A DNA stretch of 64,000 nt, taken from Cardinalis cardinalis. Lineage: Eukaryota; Chordata; Aves; Passeriformes; Cardinalidae. Positions 43,975-55,860 of this stretch are shown piece by piece. The notes below the pieces were generated by a model, which did not search any database, had not been told where the DNA came from, and saw only the letters and a program-made list of their open reading frames with translations. The position numbers and the translations under genes are program-made. Position 1 is the first letter of the stretch. The number at the start of each line of letters is the position of its first letter. The stretch is taken from positions 16,371,877 to 16,435,876 of the forward strand of contig JACDOX010000003.1 of the NCBI GenBank assembly GCA_014549065.1, in the 5' to 3' direction.

Positions 43975-44365
43975 CCCCCCGTTGTTATCCCTCAAACCCG
44001 GCAACGCTGCCATCCCCGAAGCAGCAGAGCGAACACCTGGCTGTCACGCATTATGGCATCAGGTTGCAGCGCCAGGTGGTCGGAGGAGCGGGAGGCACGT
44101 CAAACACATGCCTTGAGGCTGAGCTCAGCTGCCTACTGTATGCTGCTGTCATGTGGGAAAGCTCAGCCTAGGTGCTGGACCAGGGCAAAATGCCCATGGC
44201 TTTGCTGCTGTAGGTGACATCTACCTCCTTGTGCTGCTGCTGCCCAGAGCTCTCCACTCGCNTGCGCTGCTCACCCGCCGCGGGGTGGGACCGCAAGTCT
44301 CACAGGATTCCAGTCATGATCACTGTGTGCCCAGAGGTGCCAAAGAACGCGGGTTACTCTGACAA
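43975..44365. promoter_or_regulatory. CpG-enriched patch downstream of MSTN, with a CTCF-like motif
   Basis: CpGs cluster here (for example CCCGGCAACGCTGCC and CACCCGCCGCGGGGTGGG) within AT-rich flanks. GCGCCAGGTGGTCG at about 44069-44082 is a partial match to the CTCF core. It lies about 6 kb beyond the MSTN 3' end. No gene is recognised. Confidence 0.35.
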
Positions 44366-46204
44366 ACAGCAGCATAATTTCCTCATAATTGAGTCTTTTC
44401 CTCTATTCTAAGAGCACCCTAAAACTGGGCTTTTCCCCAAGGCAGAAGTGTTCCTCTCATCATATCATGACATGCAGCTGCAGCATCAGAATTCCATANT
44501 CTGACCTGCAGTCAGATCTCACAGACCTGAGTCCTCACAACACCATGTATCAACAGTCACCAACACACTTGATAAATCAAACTAATAATATTTATTGAAC
44601 CTGGTTTTTGCTACCATGGTTTTTGATACCATCCCATTTACAATTACACCATTTGCCTAAGAAGATAGAAAAGGCAGCTACTCAAAATATTCTCTTTTGA
44701 GGCCACTGTGTTATCTCTGAAATAGTCTCAGCATACTTGCCTTACTTGTTTTTTTTTAATAGCTTGTGGCTTATTTATTATTTTGTACTGCTGCACAATT
44801 TTTTTGTACTGCTGTATCTTCAGTTCTTCAATACCTTACTAAACCTGGGAATACTACTAAAGCATCCTCACANAACTCTCCTCTGTTTTCTAAGAGCATC
44901 TTACTCTTATTCCCAAACAACTGTCTCAACTTTTCAACCAACACAGATCTAGACTCAAGCTCTAGTTATCACAAAATTATAAGCCCAAAGCTGACTATCC
45001 CCTTAGGGATTAATTTAGTGATTTATATTTTAAAATTACAGTCTTAGGAACATTTAAAAAAACTNGAAAAGGTATTTTATCAAATAAGCACTTTTCCATC
45101 TTAATCATTATTTTAGCAGGGTATTGCTCTGGAAATGGATCCTACACCAAGTGGGGCTTTTTACCACAACTTTCTTTTCATCACAGTGATACCCCTTATG
45201 CCTTGCTTTTATCAATGTACTCATGTGAAGACTACTGGCCTTAACAAAATGCTTCAGAAATCTGTAGCTGTCCTTGACTGCTCAATTCTTTACACCCACT
45301 GCACTAGTACAAGACCTCATCTGAACAGTGTTGTAGTAATTGCTACTACCACATGAACACAAATGACAATCCTCACGGATAAAATAAAAATTGTGCCTAT
45401 AGAAGGCACAGTGCAATCCTCAGCACCCATTGTTGGGCTTGGACATGGCTGAGCTTCAGGTTTTCAGTTGAAAAACAACTGAAAATTGGTTCCACAAATT
45501 TCTCTTGACTGTGATTAAGAAGGAGCTTAGTTACAACAAAATGCAATTACTCAGTTTTGGCCATGCAGCCTTCATGAGGCTTTTCCAGATCCGCTCCCAC
45601 GGACCCTAATTCTGGTTTGGAAGCCAATTGTTCCTTGGCAGCGTTGCCATGGATCTCACTCAGAGATTTAGCAACACATTCTCCACCAGCTTACAGCAAA
45701 CACCAACGTCTGCAGCTCACCCACAGCTTGCTTATACCACAATTTGGAAGTTATCCATATCCTGCCCATGATTCCCTTCCACAGAGAGGGTGGAATGCTG
45801 TGCCACATGAGACTGAGTTCTTGTAGCTGTACCTGACACTGCATTTTCACAACAAGAAGTGCCAAAACACAAAGTTATACAGAGAGATAAACAGGCAGGA
45901 GGAATTGGGATTTTCCAGGCATTTGCAGAGCCACTNGGATCAAACCAATCTCCCCACCAAGGGAGACATCATGGGTATCTGTCATGGAACATGTAACCAG
46001 GAAATCAGGAAGCTTCCTTTAAAGAAGGAGATGAAACTTCACAATTCTAGGTTAACATGGGAACTTTAACCACTCCCAGCACCTGCAGGAAAGGCAATGC
46101 AGCAGGGCACCAGCAATCCCAGAGATTTCTGGAGGATAGTTGGAACAAGAGACTTTTCACTGGCACTGCTACTCACACCCCAGTAAGAACATGGTGACCC
46201 AGGG

Positions 46205-46247
46205 TACCTGTTCTGTCCCAACCCAAGCCATTCTGTGATTCTGTGAC
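46205..46247 (+). mobile_element. CR1 LINE 3' tail fragment
   Basis: CCCAACCCAAGCC followed by ATTCTGTGATTCTGTG is the diagnostic CR1 3' terminus in forward orientation. Sequence upstream to about 46060 may belong to the same diverged copy but is not clearly recognisable. Confidence 0.75.
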
Positions 46248-46846
46248 TGACACAGCAGGGGCAAAGGAAATGAGGGAGGCAGAATAACAGAGGAGAAGCT
46301 TTGGCAAAAATAATGTTCTGTGGCATCAACATGGACATCAGAATCAGACACCTTGAATTGCCAATATTTTTCCTTATTGCCACCANGATGACCGAAAAGT
46401 GCTTATTGGATCTGAAAAGCTCCTGTTCCACTGGTTCTCCTACTGCACTGAAGCATCTCACTTTAAACTTGTATTCCATAGAAATACAATTTCTGTTTCA
46501 GAAATGCATTTCTGTTTGCTTTTCTCTTTGTTTAGGTTTTTTTAAAGTNTGGGGAAGCCTTCTAAATTCTGTATTTCTTTTCTTCTGGATGAAGGCCTCA
46601 AGCTATGGGAGAACTCTCCTGATAAAGTACTACTACTTAATGTGGATAAATAATTAGATAGTTCTTGGGGCGATGGGAGAATGGCAGAGCCTCNTTCACC
46701 AGAGTGGAGGAGAAATTAATTTTCATGCTTTGCCCCAATTAATTTTGAAATCTTCTCTCACCATTTTTCAGTGGTGGAAATCATGAGACTCCCAAAAAGC
46801 ACCCCAACTCTGTGAGCTGTGTGGACTTCAGACAATAAAGAAAATT

Positions 46847-46874
46847 ATGTAATTTTTTGGTAAAAAAATTACAT
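46847..46874. repeat. 12-bp AT-rich perfect hairpin
   Basis: ATGTAATTTTTT at 46847-46858 and its reverse complement at 46863-46874 flank a 4-nt loop. Confidence 0.8.
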
Positions 46875-49800
46875 TCTTTAATGATTTTTAAAAAATATTG
46901 AACCTTTTCCAATTATGCTTGACCAGAATGAATAATTGGATTAATTATTGGCATTATTGCTGAAACAAGTCACAGAAAAATTCTATTTTTTTTCCTTCTG
47001 CCCAGATGGTCATATTTAACCAAACAGGGAAATAATGAATAAAAACCCCTTGGACTCAGTAAGAAAATCCTGGACTGGAATCTGAATTTCATGACCACTA
47101 TTTTACAAGTNAGACAAAAGTCTTAAATACCAGGTTTCAGTTGTGCTAAAATACTCACAAAATCTTTATTCTATATATGTGGAAAGAATGTNAGAGAATA
47201 TTTCCATTGTGATGGTTTGCTTTAACTACAGAGATTATTACAAATAGATGTATTTTATCCCAGGAATTTTTTGGGAATACCAGGAAACTCACATGAGCAA
47301 ATGGATGGAAACACACAAACATTGATTTGGACTGCTATTCAGAAANCAGGAATCTAGATTTCTCGTTGTATTTTTTCATTGTATGTCTTAGCCCCTTTTC
47401 CTTTGGCTATACCTGTTAACAACAAAGAAGTTCCACTCTCAGTGTTAGGAANACAGTGGAATTTGGCTGCTCAGAGGCAAATTTTTAGTTGGACGTTTGG
47501 AATGCTTTTTTACATCTCACATATTTGTGTTTAAAGGACAATCTGACCGTGAATAAACCTTTAGGTGAGAAAGTCGCTTTAACACACAGCTTTGACTTCA
47601 GCATTATTCCATAGTTTCATTACTACTTGAGAGTTCAACAGAGCAGGCTATAATTTATAGTAAATTACACTTAAGACTACAAAATTCTGACAGTTTTACT
47701 CCTGTGTTGTTCAATGCACAAAGTGACCCTATCATGAGGCTGTTGACCTGGCACCCTTGGGAAGTACAGCAGATTTTTCTCAGCTAATGCATGGCCTCAC
47801 TCAGCAGGACAGGGCAGGCTTGCTCTAAAAAAGGGTAGCACAACAACCCCATGTTCCTTTTACCAGAACTAATGCTACACAAATGAAGAAATGAGAAAGA
47901 CACATCAATTGAAATAAATACTGGAAGAAAACTCTACCATGTGTTTGTTTCTTACAATTAACATTTGCACCAAAACTGTCTATTATATGGTAGAATGATT
48001 ACTCCTAAATCAAAACCATAATTAGCTGTGTATTTCAAAAATCTCTTTTTCATATCATTGCAAGCATGAACTCTGGCTGCCACAGACTGGGATACACAGG
48101 CACTCTCACAAAAGGATACCCTGTTGTCTTCTATGCTACTGCTCAAAACCCCCAGACTGTNGCCAGATGCTGAAAGCAAACTTCATGGCTTGTAGTAATT
48201 GTAGTAGAGCCACATTAAATACCATACAAAAAACCAGAAACACAATTTAAAAAAGCCCAAAAAACCACAGATTTTTTTAAAGAACAACATTAATCCCTCT
48301 ATCAGTAGTTAACCTAATAATTTCCCCATTGAAAACAAAAAATATTAGCTATATAGATTTTGATTAATGTATATATTTTAAATGACTTAACCAGAAAGTC
48401 CATNCTCCCTAAATGTGTATTGTAAATACAAATACACACCACCAATCAGAAGATGGAACTAACAAAAATAACCTTAATGAAAAATCAAAGTGTAAAAGAG
48501 CTTCTGTATGCAGCTGAAGACATCACAATTAAATTAGGACAATCCTACATTAATGGTACAGTGTCTGAAAGATTTTTTCCATTCCTCTTTTCAAGAAACC
48601 CAGTATGAAATGCTGAGATCTGGAAATGTACTTCTGGCTACGATAGCTGCTCTTAATCCCATCAGTAGAGTTATGAAATTTGAAGCAGCCAACCTTTGTG
48701 TTACCCTAATTCACACTTCAATTCCCAGTTATCTCCTAAAACAAAACTATGCAAAAGTCTACCTTCAAGACTAAATTATAAAAACACTTAAAACTACCAT
48801 GACCATAGAATGGTGAAAGGTGGATTAGAAGCTAATCCATGCTCCAGACTCGCTCTTNTGGGGTGACTGTGGCACTGGGGGGAACACAAACAGCCTCATC
48901 TTCCTGCAATGTCAGGTAATACACCCAATGTTTTCCTGAGTAATGTGATGAACTGACTGCAAGCCTCCTTGCTCACCCCCCTGAACTGCTGAGGAAAAGG
49001 CAGAGATAACTGGTAGGGAAGTTGAGCCTGTGAAGAAGGGACAGCAGAGGAAAGGTCTTTTTAGGATTTGTTTCCATTTCTCATTACTCTATTCTGATTT
49101 GATTGGTGATAAATTCAGCTCATTTCCTCAAGTCCTGTCTGTTTTGCCTGTGACTCTAATAGCTGTGAGATCTCCCTGCTCTCATGCCAACCCATGAGCC
49201 TTGTATTACATTTTCTCTCCTCTGTCCAGTTGAGGGGACAGAGTGAATTTGATGGACACCCGGCATCCAGCCAGGGTAAATCCACCACAGGTACGCAACA
49301 AACTCAGATTACTGAAAATTCTAGAGATATAAATATNAAATAATTACTCCAATTCCTAATACACACTACTTAGAGCATGTATTAGATTTGGAAGCTTTGA
49401 TTAGCTCTATACTCCTGGATTAAATTAGGGTCCTTACTGAATGTGCACACTCCTGTAGCAGAAGGATCCTACATCACAAAGTATCTTTGAGAAAAAGAGA
49501 AATTTCCTACTGAATAAGAAATTTAGAATATTTTAAGCCTTTCAGTGAGGATACACTAGTAATGGAAATACAGTTTGCTTTTGAAAGTACTATTCCAGAA
49601 GGTGAACTGACTTCAAAAGCAGTAGGAAACTGAAACACCCTAAAATATTTTTTCCTCCTCCCTCCACCATAATTTTAGTTTACCACAGCTAAACTATTCT
49701 GTAGAGCCAATGCATCAGTGCACAATGGAGACCCCAGCTGTGGAAGTCCAAGGTCCAAACAGGCAACCTGAAATAAATCATGGCAGGGACAAGCCCAGTT

Positions 49801-52463
49801 CTGTACCTTGAAGTGCTACATCTACTCTGAGCATAGCACTGCAAAGGTTTCCCCAGGATCTGCTCTGTTTCTGAACACTCCTCTGTGATTTGGATAAAAA
49901 GCTGCCAGGGTGTGTTTCCTCAGAGACTTCACATCACCTCACAAGAATGCTGTCAACACCTAATCTCACAGCACAGAGCACCAGACATTTTCCAATCTGT
50001 CCGTTTCTCNGAAGCTCTTTGTCACCAGGTGATTACCACCCTATATTCAACTGGAAATTCAATTTTCATCCCTAGAGCTAAAAAAATGTCAGGTGATAAA
50101 AAGCCAACTCATTGCTTCAAGAACACCGTGGCAGGTGACTTCCAAATGGCAGAGAATTAGTGCTCCTCATCAAGAAGACAAATTGCTAACAGTTCTTCAG
50201 TGTAAAACATTACCAGAGAGCCATTCCAGAATAACCTCTGCACGTGGAAAATTGTTTTAGGAAAGGCATGTGTTAATTCTGGAAGAATTATTCCTTTCAA
50301 TCATAACATACAGAAGAAAGGGAAGAATATCTAGCAATTATGAATCAACCCTTGATGGGACAAGGATGGATAACACACCACCACCCACNATGACCTACCC
50401 TAAGAGCAGTCAGGCATGTTTTTGGACAGTTGCCANCTTCTTAGCCTTCCTCCAGAGCCTTCAAGCAGTGCTTGGTAATTCTTGCCTTTCCACAAAGACA
50501 CACAGTTTGTCTTATGTTGAGCACTAATAGACACTCAACAGTGATCTACTGTTCTTAGCTTTTCTTCATATAATACCTACTGAAATTATTTGAATATGGT
50601 TAACTTGAGAGAAGTTTGCATGGTTTTATCACTACACTCTGCATAATGAAAAAGTGGCAATAAAAAGACCAAACCAAACCACATCAGTTTTTAAGTCACC
50701 AGCAGAAAGAAGCAGCTTCCCAAAATAAAATTACTTGAAAGAGAATGCAATTGTTATGTAAGTACAAAACTCCAGTAAACACAATTTCCCCTCATCCTTC
50801 CTAAAATTTGTTGAAAAACATTTAGAGGGNTAGGAAGCAGAAACTTGAAAGATTCTTCCAAGATCCCTGTGTCCTTCTGAATCATATTCCTGTAATGGGA
50901 AGCCTTCCTCATGAAAGGAGACACCTGCTTTTCCATGGTGCACAGTTCCCCTACGGGCCATGAATAATCTGATACATTTCAACAGTGGTTTTCACCTCCC
51001 GAATCCAGTGGTAATCCTATTTCAAATACAGAACGGATTTTCCGAGGTAATAAATTATCTGTTATTAACATAAGATTTTTTGACAAGTTTGGCTTTACAA
51101 AGTTAAGTACAGCTTTTTAAATATCTGGATAATTGGCTGGTTGTATTTTGATATCCTGCTTTCTCAGATTGACATTCTACTATTCAAGCAGAAACACAAC
51201 TCGGACAAGGCAAGATAATATCCTGCACTCTAAAGATGATGTTTCTATTTCATTTGTTCACATTGTTACATGTTAAACCAAACACTTAGAAACAGCTAAG
51301 AAACTTAAAACATGAGTGGAAATCTGAACTATATTATATATTTACTACTTGAAAAGTAATCTGTTTCCCAGGTCCAAAAGTCCAAGGCTAGAAAAAAAAA
51401 TTATTATTAGGAACCTCTCTTAGATGTTTAAACCAAGTGGCTGTATTCAAGTTTGCTTATGGAAGCTATACTGAACCTAAAATTACCCTCAGTTAGCCAG
51501 AGATGTTCTTGCTTTTCTTCTAGCCTCAGGAATATCACAATCTCTGCTGTGCAGGTTTGTATAAGGCTTATATATGCTCAATNATAAAAATAGATGCTCT
51601 GAATATAAGGAAGGTACAAAAAACCCCAAAACTTCAAGTCACTATGATGATCTCACCAAAACTGAACACCTTTAGCATGAACCAAGTGAAGCCAAGAAAT
51701 GCAGTTTTGAAACAAATTATTGCTAATTTTGTAATNAGCTTTAGTCTAGAAACTGTCCATATCTGTCCTATATTAGGAGCATCACCTCTGCTGAACGTTA
51801 ATGCAGCATCTTCACCAGAGTCCCAGTGCAGCAAGAGCAATANCAGAATACAATAATGAGCTGCTGCCACACTGCTCTGGTGAGTGATCCACTTCCAAAC
51901 TCCACTTGGCACATGGGAAAAGCAGCAGAAGCTCCAAATTCAGGGGTAAGTAAAGCCNTTTATAGCTGTAGCTCAGAGTTTTAAACAGGTCTAAAAATAT
52001 TACCTGAAAACTCATTCAGCAGCCCAGAGCTCTTTAGAGGGGTTTCCACAAATATACATTATTTACAAAGAAAAAAAAATCAGTTTTGTAAAGCTTTTTG
52101 CAAAGTGTGTTTGATGAGTTTATTTTAGTATTATTTTACATGGCTATGTTCATTTCAAGCACACTGAATGGATAAAGAAAACCACTCAATATCATTGCCT
52201 TTCAGCTGTAGTTCTAGCTGAAATATTAAGCTATCATATAACAGTGGCAGCTCTCCAGGCAGGGGAAAAGTGTTTTGCACCTGTTTACAAATGTATTTAG
52301 GCATTATTCATCATTACCTTGACTCTACATCTGATTAAACACATTCATGCAAGACGCACTTTGCTTTNTGCCTGCTTCAATCCCCTCTTACANTCTNAGG
52401 TCTTCACTTTGTCAATGACAGGGAACCCCTAAAGGCCCTTGCCATTTTGCTTTCCTGCATCAG

Positions 52464-52740
52464 CATGGTGGGTTGATCCTGGCTGGATGCCAGGTGCCCA
52501 CCAAATCTGCTCCGTCACTCCCCTCCTCATCTGGACAGAGAATACAAAATGTAATACAAAATATAATTAAAGGTTCNTCATCTGAAAGGCAGGAAGAGAT
52601 CACTCCCCCATTGCCATCACAGGCAAAACAGACAGGACTTGAGGAAATGAGNTGGAAGNTATCACCAATCAAATCAGAGCAGGACACTGCAGCACCCCCA
52701 CTACCAAGACCATGCAAACCCAATCTTCTGTGATTCAAAG
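52464..52740. mobile_element. Avian LTR-like interspersed repeat fragment
   Basis: The stretch starting GGTGGGTTGATCCTGGCTGG ATGCCAGGTGCCCACCAAA, then CACTCCCCTCCTCATCTGG, and later GGCAAAACAGACAGGACTTG AGGAAAT recalls a repeat I know as widely dispersed in bird genomes and probably derived from an endogenous retroviral LTR. It has no coding part. Family name and orientation cannot be settled without a repeat library. Confidence 0.5.
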
Positions 52741-53202
52741 AACCCCTAATATGCATTCATTTAACATTCCCTTGAAGGCCTTTGAAGCCACCCTTCTGCT
52801 GACCTACACCAAACATATATAAGCAAATTTCTCTTAGCTGCCCCTTCCAACAGCAACCTCATTCCTGAGGATTGTCTGCTGCTCCTGATCTTACTCCTCA
52901 GAAACTTACACAAGCCATCATTCCAAGTACAGGCATGAAGGCAAAGGATGGTTTTACTTCTGNCAATACTCACTAATCCCTCTTCTCATTTTTACTATCA
53001 CAATTGTTCTTGAAGTTTGAATCAGGCTTGAGCTGTTTTGATAGAGTTAAACAACTCGGGAATTGAAATCAAAAGNAAAAACCAAACATGGTGACAAAAT
53101 TTAGTTATTTTAGAGTCATGATATGATGTAAGGAACTACAGGGAAAATTTAAAACTGATAGAGTTCCTTTGCTAAGCTTTGTCCAAAATATTGACATCAT
53201 TG

Positions 53203-53224
53203 CTAAAACAAAAAAAAAAAAAAA
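53203..53224. repeat. Poly(A) run
   Basis: CTAAAAC is followed by a run of about 16 A. No target-site duplication or parent element is recognised. Confidence 0.8.
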
Positions 53225-55811
53225 GATGGGAGGTTATTTGAGGAGCAAATTGACAACAAGGAAAATGTAGGAATTTCATCACCCCAAGATTCTGATCAAT
53301 TCCAGTCAGCATTTACCAACGACGATCAAGCTAATTTCTCTTGATTTTTCAGAATATCTTCTGTTCTTATGGGAAGTGCTAAGAAAAACCCTAAATTATT
53401 TATAGAGGAATAGGTCTTGAAAATGTTTTGTTTACACTGTTNTGTATAAACTGCACATTTGCTAGATGCCTGCAATTAGGTTTTCTTGGCATGAATATTC
53501 CTTTGGGTGTGACTGTACCTTGTTTGCCCTCCCTATTGCTTCAAAAGGGTAATAGAGCTTTAACTGCACTTCAGGAGATTTGGCTGATAGGTTAAAAACT
53601 CTGAAGTCTAAAAAAAGTCTGTCTTGTTAAGAAAAAAAAATAGCCACTCTTTCTTCACCTAACTGGGGTGATGGGGCAGGGTGGGTAGGCAATCATTGCA
53701 AATATACACAAATTTACTTTGAACGTATATACATGTTTCAGCATAAATGAAATTTATTCCCCACAGACTCATCTATGGGGTTCAAAGGCATTGTACACTG
53801 AGCTTCAGACAACACAGTGCAATTTGAAGACCNAAGAGAGCAGACTACAAATCCTTCCTACAGTTCTGCATCAACAGGTAAAAATTTCATGAATAAATCT
53901 GATTCTAAACAGCAGCACCCAAAAAAGCTCCAAGGAACTGCTGAAGGGAAGCAGCATGGACTGTCTGAGCCTCAGAGGAACAGGACTTTAACACGTTCCN
54001 TGTTATTTGATAGCTAGTCTTAATATAGTTAGAAGAGTCTGAAACAGATTAAGGCTGACTTTATCAGGACTGGATTGGTAAAACTTACTACTTTTATGGA
54101 GTAGGCAAAAGACATGGAGGGTATGAAAAAGTTCTAGGAAAAAAAGGAAACTCATTTTTCTTTGCATTGAAACACAAAAGTCTTTGCACACAGCAAGCAC
54201 AAAATTTAGCATGGTTTCAGAAGACAACGGGGGCTGGGGGGGGAAGATAAATCATTTGGTTACATTGAAAGCCTAAAACTATCTTTGACAGAAACNTGAG
54301 AACACACCTAAATCTTATCACAACATACAATATGAAATATTTTCCACAAGATCCTTTCCATAATACCTCTTCCATTTGAGGCAATAGCCATATAGAAGAC
54401 CCTACTGATTTAAAATTCCCCATAGTGGGAAGGTGGTTTCTCAGTCCAATGACAAAACAGACACGTGAGAGTCCTCAGAGGCTGCCAGACNGATCTGGAA
54501 AGGACAAAGACAGCAGGGACTCTGTCCTGTACCTACACTGAGAAGAGGATGAGGAAACCACCAAACCAGGCTGAATGGAAGAGGAGATGCTGTTCAGTGA
54601 ACATTTCCTTTAGATGCTCTATGGGACAGAGCCAAAAGAGTAATCAGGGCTATAAAGGGACTTGGTGCTAGTAAGGCAAGAACAGGACCATTAAGGAGAT
54701 GATCAGACCTGAGCGTGAGGCAGTCCATAATATTCTTTGCAGTGAATGAGCTTTTTGAACAAGTCACTTAGCCAGCTCATCATCTTCATAGACAGTCAAA
54801 AGGAAAAACACCCCAACTCCTAAACCTGACAGCACTCAACAGTGGGCAAAACCAGGAATAAAGCAGGAGATAATGCTGAATGTAACATCTCCACCCTAGC
54901 AATTCTCTTCAGGTGATTTTCTGAGCCCAGCAGCTCTGCCAAGGCAAAGATGGTACAACCTAACACAGTTACAGGTGTGTGGTTTTGCTCCTGGCCACAC
55001 ACAAGCCACGTGGCTGTAGCTCACACCCCTTCCAGGCCATATGCTTTAGCTGAGGTCCCAGCTTGACTCCAGGGTGGCCAAGAGGGGGAAAAATCTCCCC
55101 AGTCTGTNTCCTGCTGGGCACTGGTCAGCACAAGAGCCAGAAGAGCCACGGGGGAAGAGAGGGAGGTTCCTGCTGCCACTTCTGCCAGTGAAGGCTTTGC
55201 CCCGTGGCCGCTGCTTGCCCTCAGTGGAAAGTTAAAACTCCAGAGTGGGAAGAAACAGGAAGGTTTTGCATCAGGCTGTTATTTGCCATGCCAACAACAG
55301 CCAAAACAGATTAGTCAGTGTCCAAATTCACGAGCATGTCCTTCAGAGCCAGCTCCCCAGTTGTTCACCATTTATCTACTCCTCATCTCCTCCTAAGAGA
55401 ATGTTAACTGTTTCAAACCTTAAGTAAGTTACCCTCAGATTATTCATCTCANTTTCAGTTAAAGTGAGTATTCCTGGCATGGCTGGTTTCCCCAAGAGCA
55501 CAACAAAATTTTTGTGTAAAAATCCACCTGTCTCCACAACCAAGTTAACGAAATACTTGTAAAGAAATGGAATTTAGAGCAGTCATTAAAGACAACATCC
55601 CATAATGATGATGAATTTTTGGAGAAGCTACAGATACTGCTACAGTTTCACTCTAATGAAGTGCAATAATAATCTATTATTCTGNGTAGACTACATAATC
55701 TCCTAAGAATGAGGAGGTTGGGGCTCTGAGAAAATTCACTTTAACGCTTTTTCTGAAATTTCTCAAGTATGTTTCCTGCAATGACTAGGACACTGGTACT
55801 GAAAACTATTT

Positions 55812-55860
55812 ACAAAAACCCAACAAAACAAAACAAAAATAAAACAAAAAAACCCCAACC
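55812..55860. repeat. (AAAAC)n-like low-complexity repeat
   Basis: Repeated CAAAA units run for about 50 bp and are followed by ACCCC. Simple sequence only. Confidence 0.8.

Larger units (their letters stand above)
44366..52463. other. Intergenic DNA, no gene recognised
   Basis: AT-rich, with one CR1 tail (46205-46247) and one short hairpin listed separately. No exon of PMS1 or any other gene is recognisable by eye, though exons shorter than about 60 codons could be missed. Confidence 0.55.
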
